A DNA stretch of 16,863 nt, from NCBI GenBank assembly GCA_900545715.1, contig URAJ01000045.1, forward strand, positions 1 through 16,863. Reading direction: 5' to 3'. The translations under genes were made by a program, and so were the position numbers. Each line of letters starts with the position of its first letter. The stretch's first letter is position 1. Source of the stretch: an uncultured Opitutales bacterium. Its GTDB lineage: Bacteria; Verrucomicrobiota; Verrucomicrobiia; Opitutales; Intestinicryptomonadaceae. Below are positions 1 through 9,646 of the stretch, in pieces. A model generated the notes under the pieces. It had not been told where the DNA came from. It did not search any database and saw only the letters and a list, made by a program, of their open reading frames with translations.

Positions 1-355
1 GGGAATGAGGCTTCGCAATCCGTTTTACGATGTCGCATCTTTGTTGTTCGATCCTTACGTGGAGAAGCTTGGCGGGGAGTTTATCGATGAAGCGCTCGGA
101 GAATATCTGAATTTCCTTCCCGACGCCTCGTTCCCCGGCTTTGCGGAATCGCGGGAAATGCTAAATTTTGCGGGGGTTGAGAGGCTGCTGCAAGCATTGG
201 GGGCGTACGGATTTTTGTCGGCTAAAAAAGGTAAGACAGGATACGCAAAATATTTTGCGCCTGCTGCGGCAAATTTGCTTGGTTGCGCCCAGAAGTGCGG
301 GCTTTCGGGTATTGCTGAATTTGCCTCGGCAATTTTGGAGAAAACGCGCCGATAG
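1..355 (+). CDS. C-terminal part of an aminoglycoside-phosphotransferase-family kinase (AmgK-like), cut by the window start
   Basis: The reading frame is open from the first base and ends with TAG at 353-355; the ATG at 5 is probably internal. The first readable residues are GMRLRNPFYDVASLLFDPYV. They match the segment just after the Mg-binding D-F-Q-G motif of cell-wall-sugar/aminoglycoside phosphotransferases (consensus like DFQGxRxGxxxYDLASLLxDPYV). The aspartate itself would lie just before the window. The remaining ~95 residues form the helical C-lobe and end in KTRR. Family members of the AmgK type phosphorylate N-acetylmuramate or N-acetylglucosamine at the anomeric position for peptidoglycan recycling, acting in the cytoplasm. 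Whether this one does so is inference from family only; other small-molecule or choline kinases share this C-lobe. The family call is fairly sure, the substrate unknown. Confidence 0.7.
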   Translation, partial: GMRLRNPFYDVASLLFDPYVEKLGGEFIDEALGEYLNFLPDASFPGFAESREMLNFAGVERLLQALGAYGFLSAKKGKTGYAKYFAPAAANLLGCAQKCGLSGIAEFASAILEKTRR

Positions 356-578
356 TTGCGCTGTTTGAACTTGCAGCAAGGTATCTGCATTAATTTGCAA
401 GAAACGGGCTTATCGTAGATTCCGATGTTTATTAGGCAGGTTCACATATAATTATAATTCATAATCCGCATGTGGATATTTTATATTATTCTATTAATAT
501 TTTATATTGTTATATATATTTTAAGAGAGAGGGAATTTTGATTAAAAAAAAATGACTTATTGGCTGTTTTTTTTTAAC

Positions 579-604
579 TTGACATTGTTCAGCTTTCGTA
601 TACG
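579..604 (+). promoter_or_regulatory. Putative promoter of the PEP-CTERM gene
   Basis: A perfect -35 consensus TTGACA lies at 579-584. The best -10-like hexamer is TATACG at 599-604, but the spacer is only 14 bp. With a normal 16-17 bp spacer the hexamers are TACGAA (601-606) or ACGAAA (602-607), which are poor. The -10 zone sits wholly inside a perfect palindrome, so a bound regulator could block or remodel it. The expected 5' leader is about 50-60 nt. The -35 is clear, the rest uncertain. Confidence 0.45.
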
Positions 605-607
605 AAA
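594..607. promoter_or_regulatory. Perfect 14-bp palindrome, candidate operator
   Basis: TTTCGTATACGAAA reads identically on both strands with no spacer. It lies 10 bp after the TTGACA at 579-584 and covers the expected -10 region. Palindromes of this form and position are typical of dimeric helix-turn-helix repressor sites. The cognate regulator is not recognisable in the window. Confidence 0.45.
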
Positions 608-665
608 ATAAATATTAATTCCATTGCAACTACCACTCGGCAAAGTCTAACAAAAAAATCTGTAT

Positions 666-1793
666 ATGAAAAAAGATATCTTTTTAGCTCTATTTTTTAT
701 GCTTTCCGGAGGCGCATTAATTGCGGATCTTCCAACATCTCCTCTCAATGAAGAATATACCATTACTGGAAACGAAACTGTTAATGGCCAATGGTACCAG
801 CATTATCAAGTGGGTGATAACGGCATACTAAATATATACGGAGAAGGCGCAATGCTCACGGTAAACTATGGCCACAATTACTCTCCGACTTTCTCCGGAT
901 CGGGAATTGTGAATGTTGGTTCCGATACAGATTTTGGGCGCCTCGTCGTTACGAGTGCAGAAGCCTTTGAGGATGGTTGGAACAATATAATAAATTTTAC
1001 GGGCACTATAAATGTCGGATATCTCGGGGATTTTTCTATAAGCGGCGAATTTCCTTCTCATTATGGCACTATATTTTCGATAAGGAATTTGAATATTGAT
1101 GGAACGGTCTCAGTAATGCCTTCAATTCAAAACAATGTTTCGTATTTTGAGGTCGGAAATCTAAATCTAAGCAAGGACGGAATGTTTACGAGTGAGATAG
1201 ATATCCAAATGACGGGCAACGGAGTTTATAACATATATGGCAATGGCCTTAACGCTCCGCGAATAAGAATCTCTCAAGGCGAAAGCAATGTTATAAATCT
1301 CAACGGAGAAAACCTCCTTTCAAACATAAAAACGATAGACTTCCAATCGTACGGCGGCTATCTGAGAATAAACGCTTATGCCGATAATACCTTAAACGGG
1401 TTTACTTTTACTTCAAACGCAAAGTTGGGAATTTCAGTTTCTGCCGGTGAGACGTTGATTATAGACAATCTTAAAATTAAAAGCACAAATGTTTCAAATG
1501 TTGCAATCGAGTTCTATGATTATACAAACGGATCGTTCGGGATAGGAGATTCCGACGTTTCGATTGAGGACAATCGGCTCTACATTCCTTCGACGGACAC
1601 ATATGTTGATTTGATTGCATACGACGCAGAAGGTTCTGTTTTATCGGGTATATGGTCTCTCGATTGGGACGGCTATACAAACTCGTTTATGTTCAACCAG
1701 ACCGTTCCTGAGCCGGCTGTTTTTGCTGTTGCACTCGGGGGACTTGCGCTGTTTTGCGCGTTGCGCAATAGACGGCGTCCGCGTAGCAGGTAG
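666..1793 (+). CDS. PEP-CTERM sorting-domain exported protein, repetitive beta-strand rich
   Basis: 375 residues. The N-terminus MKKDIFLALFFMLSGGALIA is a clear Sec signal peptide. The body is rich in N, G, S, I and Y, with short strand-like repeats such as NIYGEG, NIYGNG and NVG, as in beta-helical surface proteins with autotransporter-type repeats. The last 29 residues (347-375) form a PEP-CTERM tripartite tail: VPEP, a hydrophobic helix (AVFAVALGGLALFCAL) and an arginine-rich end (RNRRRPRSR). In Gram-negatives this tail directs processing by an exosortase and delivery to the surface or extracellular matrix; no exosortase gene is in the window. No ligand or catalytic motif was seen. Codon use is visibly more A/T-rich (AAT, ATA, TTT) than in the GC-rich neighbours. 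There is no Shine-Dalgarno before the ATG; the start is set by the signal peptide. Confidence 0.88.
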   Translation: MKKDIFLALFFMLSGGALIADLPTSPLNEEYTITGNETVNGQWYQHYQVGDNGILNIYGEGAMLTVNYGHNYSPTFSGSGIVNVGSDTDFGRLVVTSAEAFEDGWNNIINFTGTINVGYLGDFSISGEFPSHYGTIFSIRNLNIDGTVSVMPSIQNNVSYFEVGNLNLSKDGMFTSEIDIQMTGNGVYNIYGNGLNAPRIRISQGESNVINLNGENLLSNIKTIDFQSYGGYLRINAYADNTLNGFTFTSNAKLGISVSAGETLIIDNLKIKSTNVSNVAIEFYDYTNGSFGIGDSDVSIEDNRLYIPSTDTYVDLIAYDAEGSVLSGIWSLDWDGYTNSFMFNQTVPEPAVFAVALGGLALFCALRNRRRPRSR

Positions 1794-2514
1794 TTTCCCA
1801 GAAGCGGCGCATTTGCCAAGTTATTAAAAAGCATCGGCAAAACTTTTAAAATTGCAGGCTGAGTCGCAAAATTTTTTCTCTCCTGCAATTATTTTAGATT
1901 ATAATATTTGTGCGAGGGGCGTATCCGGGCTATTGCTATTTTGGAAACAGCGTGTGTGTCTTTTTAACTCGGGAAAATAAAATTTCACAACTCTACGATG
2001 CGTTCGAGGGCGCGGGAATATAAACTATAAAAAATGACGATACACGCAATTTCTGCGTTAATTGAATCCAGGCAAAAATGCGAAATAGGGATTTTTAATA
2101 GGATAGCTTCTGGTGCAAAATTTGCTGTGCATTGTATAGGTATTTGGGGGGCGTTCACAAAATCTTTCTATGCGGCGCAATAACTTTTGATTGGCTTTAT
2201 CTTTTGTGGAAGCCCATTGCCATAGAGTTGTTTTTTTCAAAAATACACTTTTATTTTTCGCCCGGGAAAACTTGCATGTTAGGCTGTTGATATATCTTGT
2301 CGCCTTGCCTAAAAATTTTGCTTTTAAATTTATCTCCGAATTTTCCAGCCAACTTTTTCGGGAAGCATTTTTTCGCCTAAAAAAATAAAATCGGTGATAG
2401 CGCAAATTTGCCGGCGTGCATTCCTCCACAGACTGCGGCAGATAATTTGCGGATTCGGGATTTTAATAAAATTATCCCTATCCGCGAAAAAAACAAACAA
2501 AACCTCCGCTTTAT
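1794..2514. other. Gene-free convergent gap between the PEP-CTERM gene and kdsA
   Basis: About 720 bases, A+T rich, with no ORF that looks like protein in composition. The 123-codon minus-strand frame at 2058-2429 encodes a Lys/Arg/Phe/Cys-rich product without recognisable motifs and is probably chance. Near the left end are two weak inverted repeats: TTTGCC (1812-1817)/GGCAAA (1836-1841), and 1850-1858/1882-1890. The right end carries the kdsA terminator. No repeat, tRNA or mobile element was recognised. Confidence 0.5.
1850..1895 (+). terminator. Weak putative terminator after the PEP-CTERM gene
   Basis: A perfect 9-bp inverted repeat, AATTGCAGG (1850-1858) and CCTGCAATT (1882-1890), is followed by ATTTT. 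The 23-nt loop is long and the stem is A/T rich, so termination would be weak. It lies about 57 bases after the PEP-CTERM stop. Confidence 0.3.

Positions 2515-2523
<9 letters not shown>
2487..2523 (-). terminator. Terminator of the pyrG-kdsA unit
   Basis: On the minus strand GCTTTAT-AA-ATAAAGC (2523-2508) forms a short hairpin that includes the kdsA stop codon. A GGAGG stretch and then a T-rich tract (complement of the A-rich 2487-2502) follow. The stem is A/T rich and the T-run interrupted, so this is a moderate call. Confidence 0.45.
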
Positions 2524-4976
<2,453 letters not shown>

Positions 4977-4978
4977 TT

Positions 4979-5025
4979 AAAAAAAAGCCGCAAGCCCGCT
5001 TGGTTAAAGCGCGGATAAAAGCGGC
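4979..5025 (-). terminator. Rho-independent terminator of mgtE
   Basis: On the minus strand, outer stem GCCGC (5025-5021) pairs with GCGGC (4991-4987). Inside is a second stem CCGC(G)CTT/AAGCGG with a bulge, and the structure is followed by eight T (4986-4979). It lies about 70 bases after the mgtE stop and separates mgtE from pyrG. Confidence 0.75.
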
Positions 5026-5094
5026 GATTCCGGCGAATGGGGCGTTCTGTGCGGATATTTTTCCGTCGCCATCAATTCGCAGGCTGCAAAATCC

Positions 5095-6483
5095 TCAAAG
5101 TAGGAACAGCGCGCCGAGCCCCAAGAATATGAAGAATCCGCCGGTGTCGGTGCAGCCGGTCGCAAATATCGACGAGCCTGAAGCGGGGTCGAGCCCGAAC
5201 TTTTTGAGGGTAAATGGTATAAAACTTCCCATAAAGCCTCCGAGCGACATATTTATAAGCATCGCTACCCATACTATTATAGAGAAGTCGATTCTCCTTG
5301 TGACGACGAGCGCAAGGCATGCGCCCAGAAGCCCTATCAGCAACCCGTTCAAAAAACCCTTTATCGTTTCGCGGACGCATACGCGCGTCATGTCGAACAT
5401 TTCCACTTCGCCAAGCGCGATTGAGCGGACTGTGACAGCCAGCGTCTGCGCCCCCGTATTTCCGCCGATTCCCGCTATTATAGGCATAAAGACCGCAAGA
5501 ATCGGCAGCACGGCGATGTCTGCGTCGAAAACTCCCACCACGGCCGAAGCCACAAATGCCGTGCAAAGGTTTACCAACAGCCACGGAGAACGCTGCCGTA
5601 TGCTTGAAAAAATCGGGTCGAAGATGCCTTCGTCGGCGCCCGCGCCAGCCATTTTTTGTATGTCCTCGGTGTTCTCATCGCGCATGATGTCGATTACGTC
5701 GTCGTGCGTGATTATCCCCAGAAGTTCTCCGTCCGAGTCCACGACGGGCAGGGTGTGGAAATTTGTATCGGCCATTATGTGGGCGACTATCTCCTTGTCC
5801 ATCGTAGGCGCCAGAAGCCCTATCAGCCCCGTGCGCATTATGTGCCCGACTCTCGCCCCCTTTGGCGCAAGCAGGAGCGCGCGCATCGAAACAACCCCCT
5901 GCAAGACGTCGTCGGAGTCCACAACGTACAAGTAATAAATATTTTCGTATTCGTCCCGCATTTTTCGCACTGCGCTTATTGCCTCGTCGATAGTCATATC
6001 TGCGCGCAGGGTGGCGACGTGCGGATTCATTATCGCGCCGGCCGTGTCCTCTGGGTATTCGAGAAGTTCGAGAACGTCTTCCGCGGCTTCGGGCTGCGAT
6101 TTTTGCATTCCCTTTAAGAGCCTGTCGCGGTCGTCGTCTTCAAGCTCGCGGACGATGTCGGCGGCGTCGTCGGGCTCCATCTCGTTCAAGACGGACACCG
6201 CGCGGTGCTCGCGCATTTCGGAAACGAGCTCGGCGGACTGTTCGGAGTCCATCTCGGATACGATTTCCGAAACCTGCTCCGGGGCAAAGCGCCTTAAAAT
6301 CTGCCGCTGCGTGTCTACGTCGAGGCGCGATAGAAATACGGATAAGATATGCGGGCTTGTGCGCAGGAGGGTTTCGTCGTCGAGCCTGTCAAGCTCCGCA
6401 TTGTCGGCCATGCTCACCAGATCGTAGAGCGTATAGCCTTCATCGCGGCGGAGCGCGTCGGCGACTTTTTCTTCCTGTGGCAT
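5095..6483 (-). CDS. mgtE: MgtE-type magnesium channel/transporter
   Basis: 462 residues, family length. MgtE is an inner-membrane Mg2+-selective channel gated by cytoplasmic Mg2+. The MgtE N domain (about 25-138) has the repeated acidic helices EQVSEIVSEMDSEQSAELV and EPDDAADIVREL. YPEDTAGAIM (143-152) leads into two CBS domains (about 150-270), with SDDVLQGVVSMRALL and DGELLGIITHDDVIDIM. Five membrane helices fill 299-462. The channel signature PIIAGIGGNTGAQT (334-347) and the last-helix motif SSIFATGCTDTGGF are present; Asp446 corresponds to the selectivity aspartate. The start has a strong Shine-Dalgarno, GGAGG at 6492-6496 (minus), eight bases from the ATG. No M-box riboswitch is visible in the short leader. 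It is monocistronic, with its own terminator. Confidence 0.96.
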   Translation of the reverse strand: MPQEEKVADALRRDEGYTLYDLVSMADNAELDRLDDETLLRTSPHILSVFLSRLDVDTQRQILRRFAPEQVSEIVSEMDSEQSAELVSEMREHRAVSVLNEMEPDDAADIVRELEDDDRDRLLKGMQKSQPEAAEDVLELLEYPEDTAGAIMNPHVATLRADMTIDEAISAVRKMRDEYENIYYLYVVDSDDVLQGVVSMRALLLAPKGARVGHIMRTGLIGLLAPTMDKEIVAHIMADTNFHTLPVVDSDGELLGIITHDDVIDIMRDENTEDIQKMAGAGADEGIFDPIFSSIRQRSPWLLVNLCTAFVASAVVGVFDADIAVLPILAVFMPIIAGIGGNTGAQTLAVTVRSIALGEVEMFDMTRVCVRETIKGFLNGLLIGLLGACLALVVTRRIDFSIIVWVAMLINMSLGGFMGSFIPFTLKKFGLDPASGSSIFATGCTDTGGFFIFLGLGALFLL

Positions 6484-6826
6484 TTATTAAACCTCCGTTA
6501 ACCGCAAAGTGTAAATATCTGCCGACAACTCAATTCTGTTCGGCGGCAAGTTTCAAGTATTTTTCGGCGGGTTGGCGTTTTTTTTAAAAGTTGGATTTTG
6601 CAGCGGTAGTCTGGCGCGAAAAATTTTTTTAATTCGCCTTCCGAAAGGCTATTCATTCATAAAAAAATTGCGCGCGCAGTTTTTTAGATAGGAAAAAACG
6701 TTTTAGAAGGCTTTGGCCGCCGCCTATTTAAAGGGAATTGCTAATAAAATTCTTGAAATTATAAAAAAAATCTACAATTATTACATAGCAAACGAAAACT
6801 ACCCCACAATAATTTAAAAGGTATTT
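6484..6826. other. Divergent intergenic region between mgtE and the pseudopilin gene
   Basis: 343 bases with no ORF. The mgtE side holds its Shine-Dalgarno. The middle (6570-6720) has runs of T and A with an A5T7 tract near 6620 and a small hairpin GCCTT-CCGA-AAGGC near 6637-6650. The right side carries a probable promoter for the pseudopilin. Confidence 0.5.
6753..6781 (+). promoter_or_regulatory. Probable promoter of the pseudopilin gene
   Basis: TTGAAA (6753-6758) is followed after 17 bp by AATTAT (6776-6781); the better hexamer TACAAT (6773-6778) has a spacer of only 14 bp. The A8 run in the spacer and the AT-rich surroundings fit a strong promoter. The expected leader is about 40 nt. 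Confidence 0.4.
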
Positions 6827-7555
6827 ATGAATACAAGAAAGACATCAAAAGGTTTCACACTCGTAGAATTGCTCATCGTTATAGCGATTATAGGCGTTCT
6901 CGCGAGCTTGATTATGCCAAACTTGGGCTCTGTAATGGGCAAAGGCGACCAGGTTAAGGCTCAAAACGCCGCAAGAAGCATATCCAACGCATGGATAGCT
7001 GCCGCCAGAACCGGCACAAAATCGAGAATGATAGCCGCTAAAGATATTTACGGATGGGCGGAAAAGCTCGCAAGATACGGCGATATGAACGAGCCTACAA
7101 TGTGGATACTCGACTTTGACGTAGCAGTCGCCGAAAAAGCGGCGGAAGGCGCTCCCATGCCGATTTCCGTTATAAACCGCGTCGGGACTTCCTCGCAGCT
7201 CAACCCCGAATTTAAAGAATATCCCCTCTCTTGGGAAGTCGCCAACCGCACCGAGCCCAACGCTCCTTCCGGAACTCCGCTCGTATGGTCGCGCGGTCTC
7301 AAACCCAACGGATCTTGGGACGCCACCGACGGCGTATTTAAAGACGAAGGCGGCATCATGGCTTTCACCGACGGCCACGTCAGCTGGTATGCCTCCATGC
7401 GCGATGAAGAATCCCGCACGGGCCTCCTGAAAATCTACGGACAAACCCAGCGCACATACAATATCGGGCAGGCTATCCGCGGCGGTTCCGCGAACATTCT
7501 CCGCTCCGATATTGAAACTACCGACGAAGGGTTTGAAGAAGACGAAGAGGAATAA
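6827..7555 (+). CDS. Pseudopilin-like protein with prepilin N-terminus and C-terminal DG motif
   Basis: 242 residues. The N-terminus MNTRKTSKGF-TLVELLIVIAIIGVLASL is a type IV prepilin/pseudopilin leader: cleavage expected after Gly9, Phe10 as first mature residue, Glu14 at the +5 position, then a hydrophobic helix. The rest is not classic PilA/GspG. Near the C-terminus it has GGIMAFTDGHVSWY (175-188), the 'DG' motif common in prepilin-like proteins of Verrucomicrobiota, Lentisphaerota and Planctomycetota. These are numerous per genome and of mostly unknown role. The last ~14 residues are very acidic (ETTDEGFEEDEEE). Such proteins enter the inner membrane and are processed by a prepilin peptidase; assembly into a pilus or secretion pseudopilus is possible but not shown. 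AAAGG at 6817-6821 is a usable Shine-Dalgarno. It is monocistronic with a strong terminator. No peptidase, ATPase or secretin gene is nearby. Confidence 0.88.
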   Translation: MNTRKTSKGFTLVELLIVIAIIGVLASLIMPNLGSVMGKGDQVKAQNAARSISNAWIAAARTGTKSRMIAAKDIYGWAEKLARYGDMNEPTMWILDFDVAVAEKAAEGAPMPISVINRVGTSSQLNPEFKEYPLSWEVANRTEPNAPSGTPLVWSRGLKPNGSWDATDGVFKDEGGIMAFTDGHVSWYASMRDEESRTGLLKIYGQTQRTYNIGQAIRGGSANILRSDIETTDEGFEEDEEE

Positions 7556-7581
7556 TATTCCATTTCAGACTGGAAATTTTT

Positions 7582-7617
7582 ACGCCCGCTGCGCAAACCG
7601 CACGGGCGTTTTATTTT
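7582..7617 (+). terminator. Strong Rho-independent terminator of the pseudopilin gene
   Basis: ACGCCCG (7582-7588), a bulged C, TGCG, loop CAAAC, CGCA, then CGGGCGT (7603-7609), followed by TTTATTTT. This is an 11-bp G/C-rich stem with one bulge, 27 bases after the stop codon. Confidence 0.9.
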
Positions 7618-7949
7618 GCATTGGCAAACCTGATTTTTTGAGCCGCAATTTTTTGCGAACTGCATAAGCGGCTGTGGCATAATGCCCTATGTTGCGATTT
7701 GCGCGATATCTCTTCAAAATTGTATGGGATAGAAAAGTAAAATTCGCTTCAAATTGTGCAGGGGCAAGTATTCATTTTCAAAGCGTGGGCTTATTCCTCT
7801 TGCTTTTGCTTCTATTGCGTCGCGGGGCAAGATTTCATTAAAAAAACGGGTCGCCTCGTTTCTTGGCATTGCGCTTTTTATGTTGCACAAGCCTTCATTG
7901 CCAACGGAGTGATTTTCCTCTCGCATAGGCAATTTGTATTTCACTATTC

Positions 7950-7985
7950 AAAACGCCTTCTTCCCTTGATTTTTATCTAAGGCGT
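7950..7985 (-). terminator. Probable terminator of the NifA-like regulator
   Basis: On the minus strand, immediately after the TAG stop, ACGCCTT (7985-7979) pairs with AAGGCGT (7959-7953), followed by TTT. The perfect 7-bp stem and its position support it; the 19-nt loop and short T-run make it weak. Confidence 0.45.
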
Positions 7986-9593
7986 CTATACCGAACCCGT
8001 TTTCTTCGCGTCAGAGCGCCTCTTTTGCTTGAAGCTTTTTGGGGTTATGTCGAGGTTGGCTATTTTATAGTTCAAAATTCGCCTTGAAACTGAAAGCTGG
8101 CGCGCGGCGGCTGAGGCGTTGCCGCCGTTTGCCGCGAGAACCTCGACAATTATTTCGCGCTCGAAGTTTTCCACCATCTTTTTGAAGTCGATATTTTCGT
8201 CCGCCTTTAATTTTGATGTGTTTGTGGATTGCGGCGTTTGCAGGGACGGAGGAAGGTCGGACTCTAAAATAGAGGGCCCAGCCGAGATTATAACGGCTCT
8301 TTCTATGCAGTTTTCAAGCTCCCTGACGTTGCTCGGCCAGTGGTATGCGCAAAGCATATTCATCGCGGCGGGGGATATTGATGTTATTTTTTTATTTCTC
8401 AGCGCGGAGTGCTTTTGCAGAAAGAATTTTGCGAGCTGCGGAATGTCGCGCCGCCTTTGGCGCAGGGGGGGGATATTTATGGTGAATACGCTAAGGTGGT
8501 AGTAGAAGTCGGGGCGTATTATGCCGTTGCGAAGCCTTGTTTCGAGGTCGCCGGAGGTGGAGGCGATTATGCGCGCACCCGAGCGGCGGATTTTGGTTTC
8601 TGAGCAGCGGGTGTAAGTGCCGTCGGTCATAAATTTCAAGAGTTTCACTTGAAGCGGCTGCCCTATTAGCCCCATAGAGTCGAGATAAACTATGCCGCCG
8701 TCGGCCTTCTCGACGAGCCCGAGAGTGCTCCTATGGGTGGGCGATTGAGAACCGAAGAGGGCCGCGTCTATCAAAGAGTCGCGCATGGTGGAGCAGTCGA
8801 GAATCTCGAGCGGTTTGTCGCGCCACATCTTGGCGTTTGCGATTGCCCTCATTGCAAAGTCCTTCCCCGCGCCGACCTCCCCGCGTATTAGTATGTGCGA
8901 CGAACTCTCTCCCGCGGCGGAAATAAGCTCGTACGCCTTCAACATTGCGGGGCTTGTGCCGATAGCGTTTTCGGGGCGCAATTCTTGGTCTATCCTTTCG
9001 CGCAAGTCGCGGTTTTCGGCGTTTAGCTTTTCGTTTTCCTCCATGTCGAGAAACAGGACGGAAACGGCGTAGGCGATGATGTTGGCGATGGTTTCGAGAA
9101 GTTTTAGGTCGCGTTTAAGCTCGTAGGAAGTCGGGTTTTCGCGGTCGATGCTAAGGGTGCCGATGACGTTGTTTTGGCTTATTATCGGGACGCACAGGAA
9201 TGCGGTTTTTACGTCCATGTGGCGGCTCCCCGTACGGTTGAGGAAATCGGGGCTTTTGGATATGTCCTCAACAATTCTGGAAACGCCCCTCGCCGCGACG
9301 TCGCCCGTCACGCCCTCTCCGACCCTGTAAACGCCCCTTCGCCGCTCCTCCTCGCTCAGCCCGTGGGAGGCCCTTATCACGAGAACGTCCCCGTTTTTTA
9401 GGGTAACCGTACCCCGCGTTAGGTTCATTTGCGCGTACAAAATGTCCAGAACCTCTTTTAGCAGCATGGACACGTCTTTGACGCGTACTGCCACAAGGCT
9501 TATTTCGTGCAGCACTGAAACAACCAGCCCTTTCTTTTTGTACGCCGTATTGTCGGGCTTTTGTGCCGTGCCTGCGTTGTTTTGTTCGTCCAT
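7986..9593 (-). CDS. NifA/NtrC-like regulator (GAF, AAA+, Fis HTH) with a degenerate sigma-54 activation core
   Basis: 535 residues in NifA order: GAF domain (about 25-180, with VGEGVTGDVAARG and AFLCVPI), a short coiled linker (183-205), AAA+ core (about 208-440) and a Fis-type helix-turn-helix (about 484-512, NGGNASAAARQLSVSRR). Walker A is intact (GEVGAGKD, 238-245). Three activator hallmarks are changed. The GAFTGA loop is replaced by SQSPTHRST after ALFG (residues 282-290). Walker B reads GGIVYLDS, so the Glu after Asp305 is Ser306. In RPDFYYHL the second arginine-finger position is His366, while Arg360 remains. WPSNVRELENCIERAV is otherwise normal. By family knowledge GAFTGA is needed to contact sigma-54, so this is probably a ligand-responsive DNA-binding regulator that does not remodel sigma-54, comparable in principle to TyrR. 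It is divergent from the exporter at 9702 and may control it. No Shine-Dalgarno was seen. Confidence 0.9.
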   Translation of the reverse strand: MDEQNNAGTAQKPDNTAYKKKGLVVSVLHEISLVAVRVKDVSMLLKEVLDILYAQMNLTRGTVTLKNGDVLVIRASHGLSEEERRRGVYRVGEGVTGDVAARGVSRIVEDISKSPDFLNRTGSRHMDVKTAFLCVPIISQNNVIGTLSIDRENPTSYELKRDLKLLETIANIIAYAVSVLFLDMEENEKLNAENRDLRERIDQELRPENAIGTSPAMLKAYELISAAGESSSHILIRGEVGAGKDFAMRAIANAKMWRDKPLEILDCSTMRDSLIDAALFGSQSPTHRSTLGLVEKADGGIVYLDSMGLIGQPLQVKLLKFMTDGTYTRCSETKIRRSGARIIASTSGDLETRLRNGIIRPDFYYHLSVFTINIPPLRQRRRDIPQLAKFFLQKHSALRNKKITSISPAAMNMLCAYHWPSNVRELENCIERAVIISAGPSILESDLPPSLQTPQSTNTSKLKADENIDFKKMVENFEREIIVEVLAANGGNASAAARQLSVSRRILNYKIANLDITPKSFKQKRRSDAKKTGSV

Positions 9594-9616
9594 GCGCGTC
9601 GGAAATATTTTAGGGA

Positions 9617-9645
9617 TTTATCGGGTATTTTTCCCGAAACGGCAA
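9617..9645 (-). promoter_or_regulatory. Putative promoter of the NifA-like regulator
   Basis: Minus strand TTGCCG (9645-9640) and GATAAA (9622-9617) with a 17-bp spacer, each matching the sigma-70 consensus at four of six positions. The predicted start lies about 17 nt before the ATG. An inverted repeat occupies the spacer. Confidence 0.4.
9621..9637. promoter_or_regulatory. Inverted repeat TCGGG-N7-CCCGA, candidate operator
   Basis: TCGGG (9621-9625) and CCCGA (9633-9637) flank TATTTTT. The repeat lies inside the regulator's promoter spacer. It also covers the -35 position relative to a TATAAT at 9647-9652 that faces the exporter. One bound dimer could therefore affect both genes. The binding protein is unknown; the neighbouring regulator is the obvious candidate. 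Confidence 0.4.
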
Positions 9646-9646
9646 A

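Larger units (their letters stand above)
356..665. other. AT-rich intergenic region with structured promoter upstream of the PEP-CTERM gene
   Basis: No convincing gene is present. The 5' part (360-420) has small inverted TGCAG/CTGCA and CTTGCA/TGCAAG repeats but no T-run, so no clear terminator for the kinase. From 440 to 620 the DNA is strongly A+T rich. It holds an 11-bp inverted repeat (TTA9 at 542-552, T9AA at 567-577), a consensus TTGACA at 579-584 and a perfect 14-bp palindrome at 594-607. A 19-codon ORF starting at ATG 552 spans the T-run and is most likely chance. Confidence 0.6.
7556..7985. other. Intergenic gap between the pseudopilin and the NifA-like regulator, with a doubtful small ORF
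   Basis: The left end holds the pseudopilin terminator and the right end the regulator's hairpin. Between them a minus-strand frame (7944-7714, GTG start, 76 codons) encodes a charged, protein-like peptide (for example NEATRFFNEILPRDAIEAKA). The overlapping plus-strand frame 7756-7980 is Phe/Cys-rich and looks like its shadow. I do not recognise a family. The nearest Shine-Dalgarno-like sequence for the GTG (GAAGG) is about 11 bases upstream. It may be a decayed gene fragment or chance. Confidence 0.4.

Noticed and set aside
552..611. 19-codon ORF upstream of the PEP-CTERM gene
   Set aside because: It reads through the T9 run and the promoter palindrome; composition (FFF, LF) is that of the DNA tract.
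2058..2429. 123-codon minus-strand ORF in the convergent gap
   Set aside because: Lys/Arg/Cys-rich translation of AT-rich DNA with no motif; no supporting start signal.
6484..6600. M-box Mg2+ riboswitch upstream of mgtE
   Set aside because: The leader is short and shows none of the extended paired regions of an M-box.
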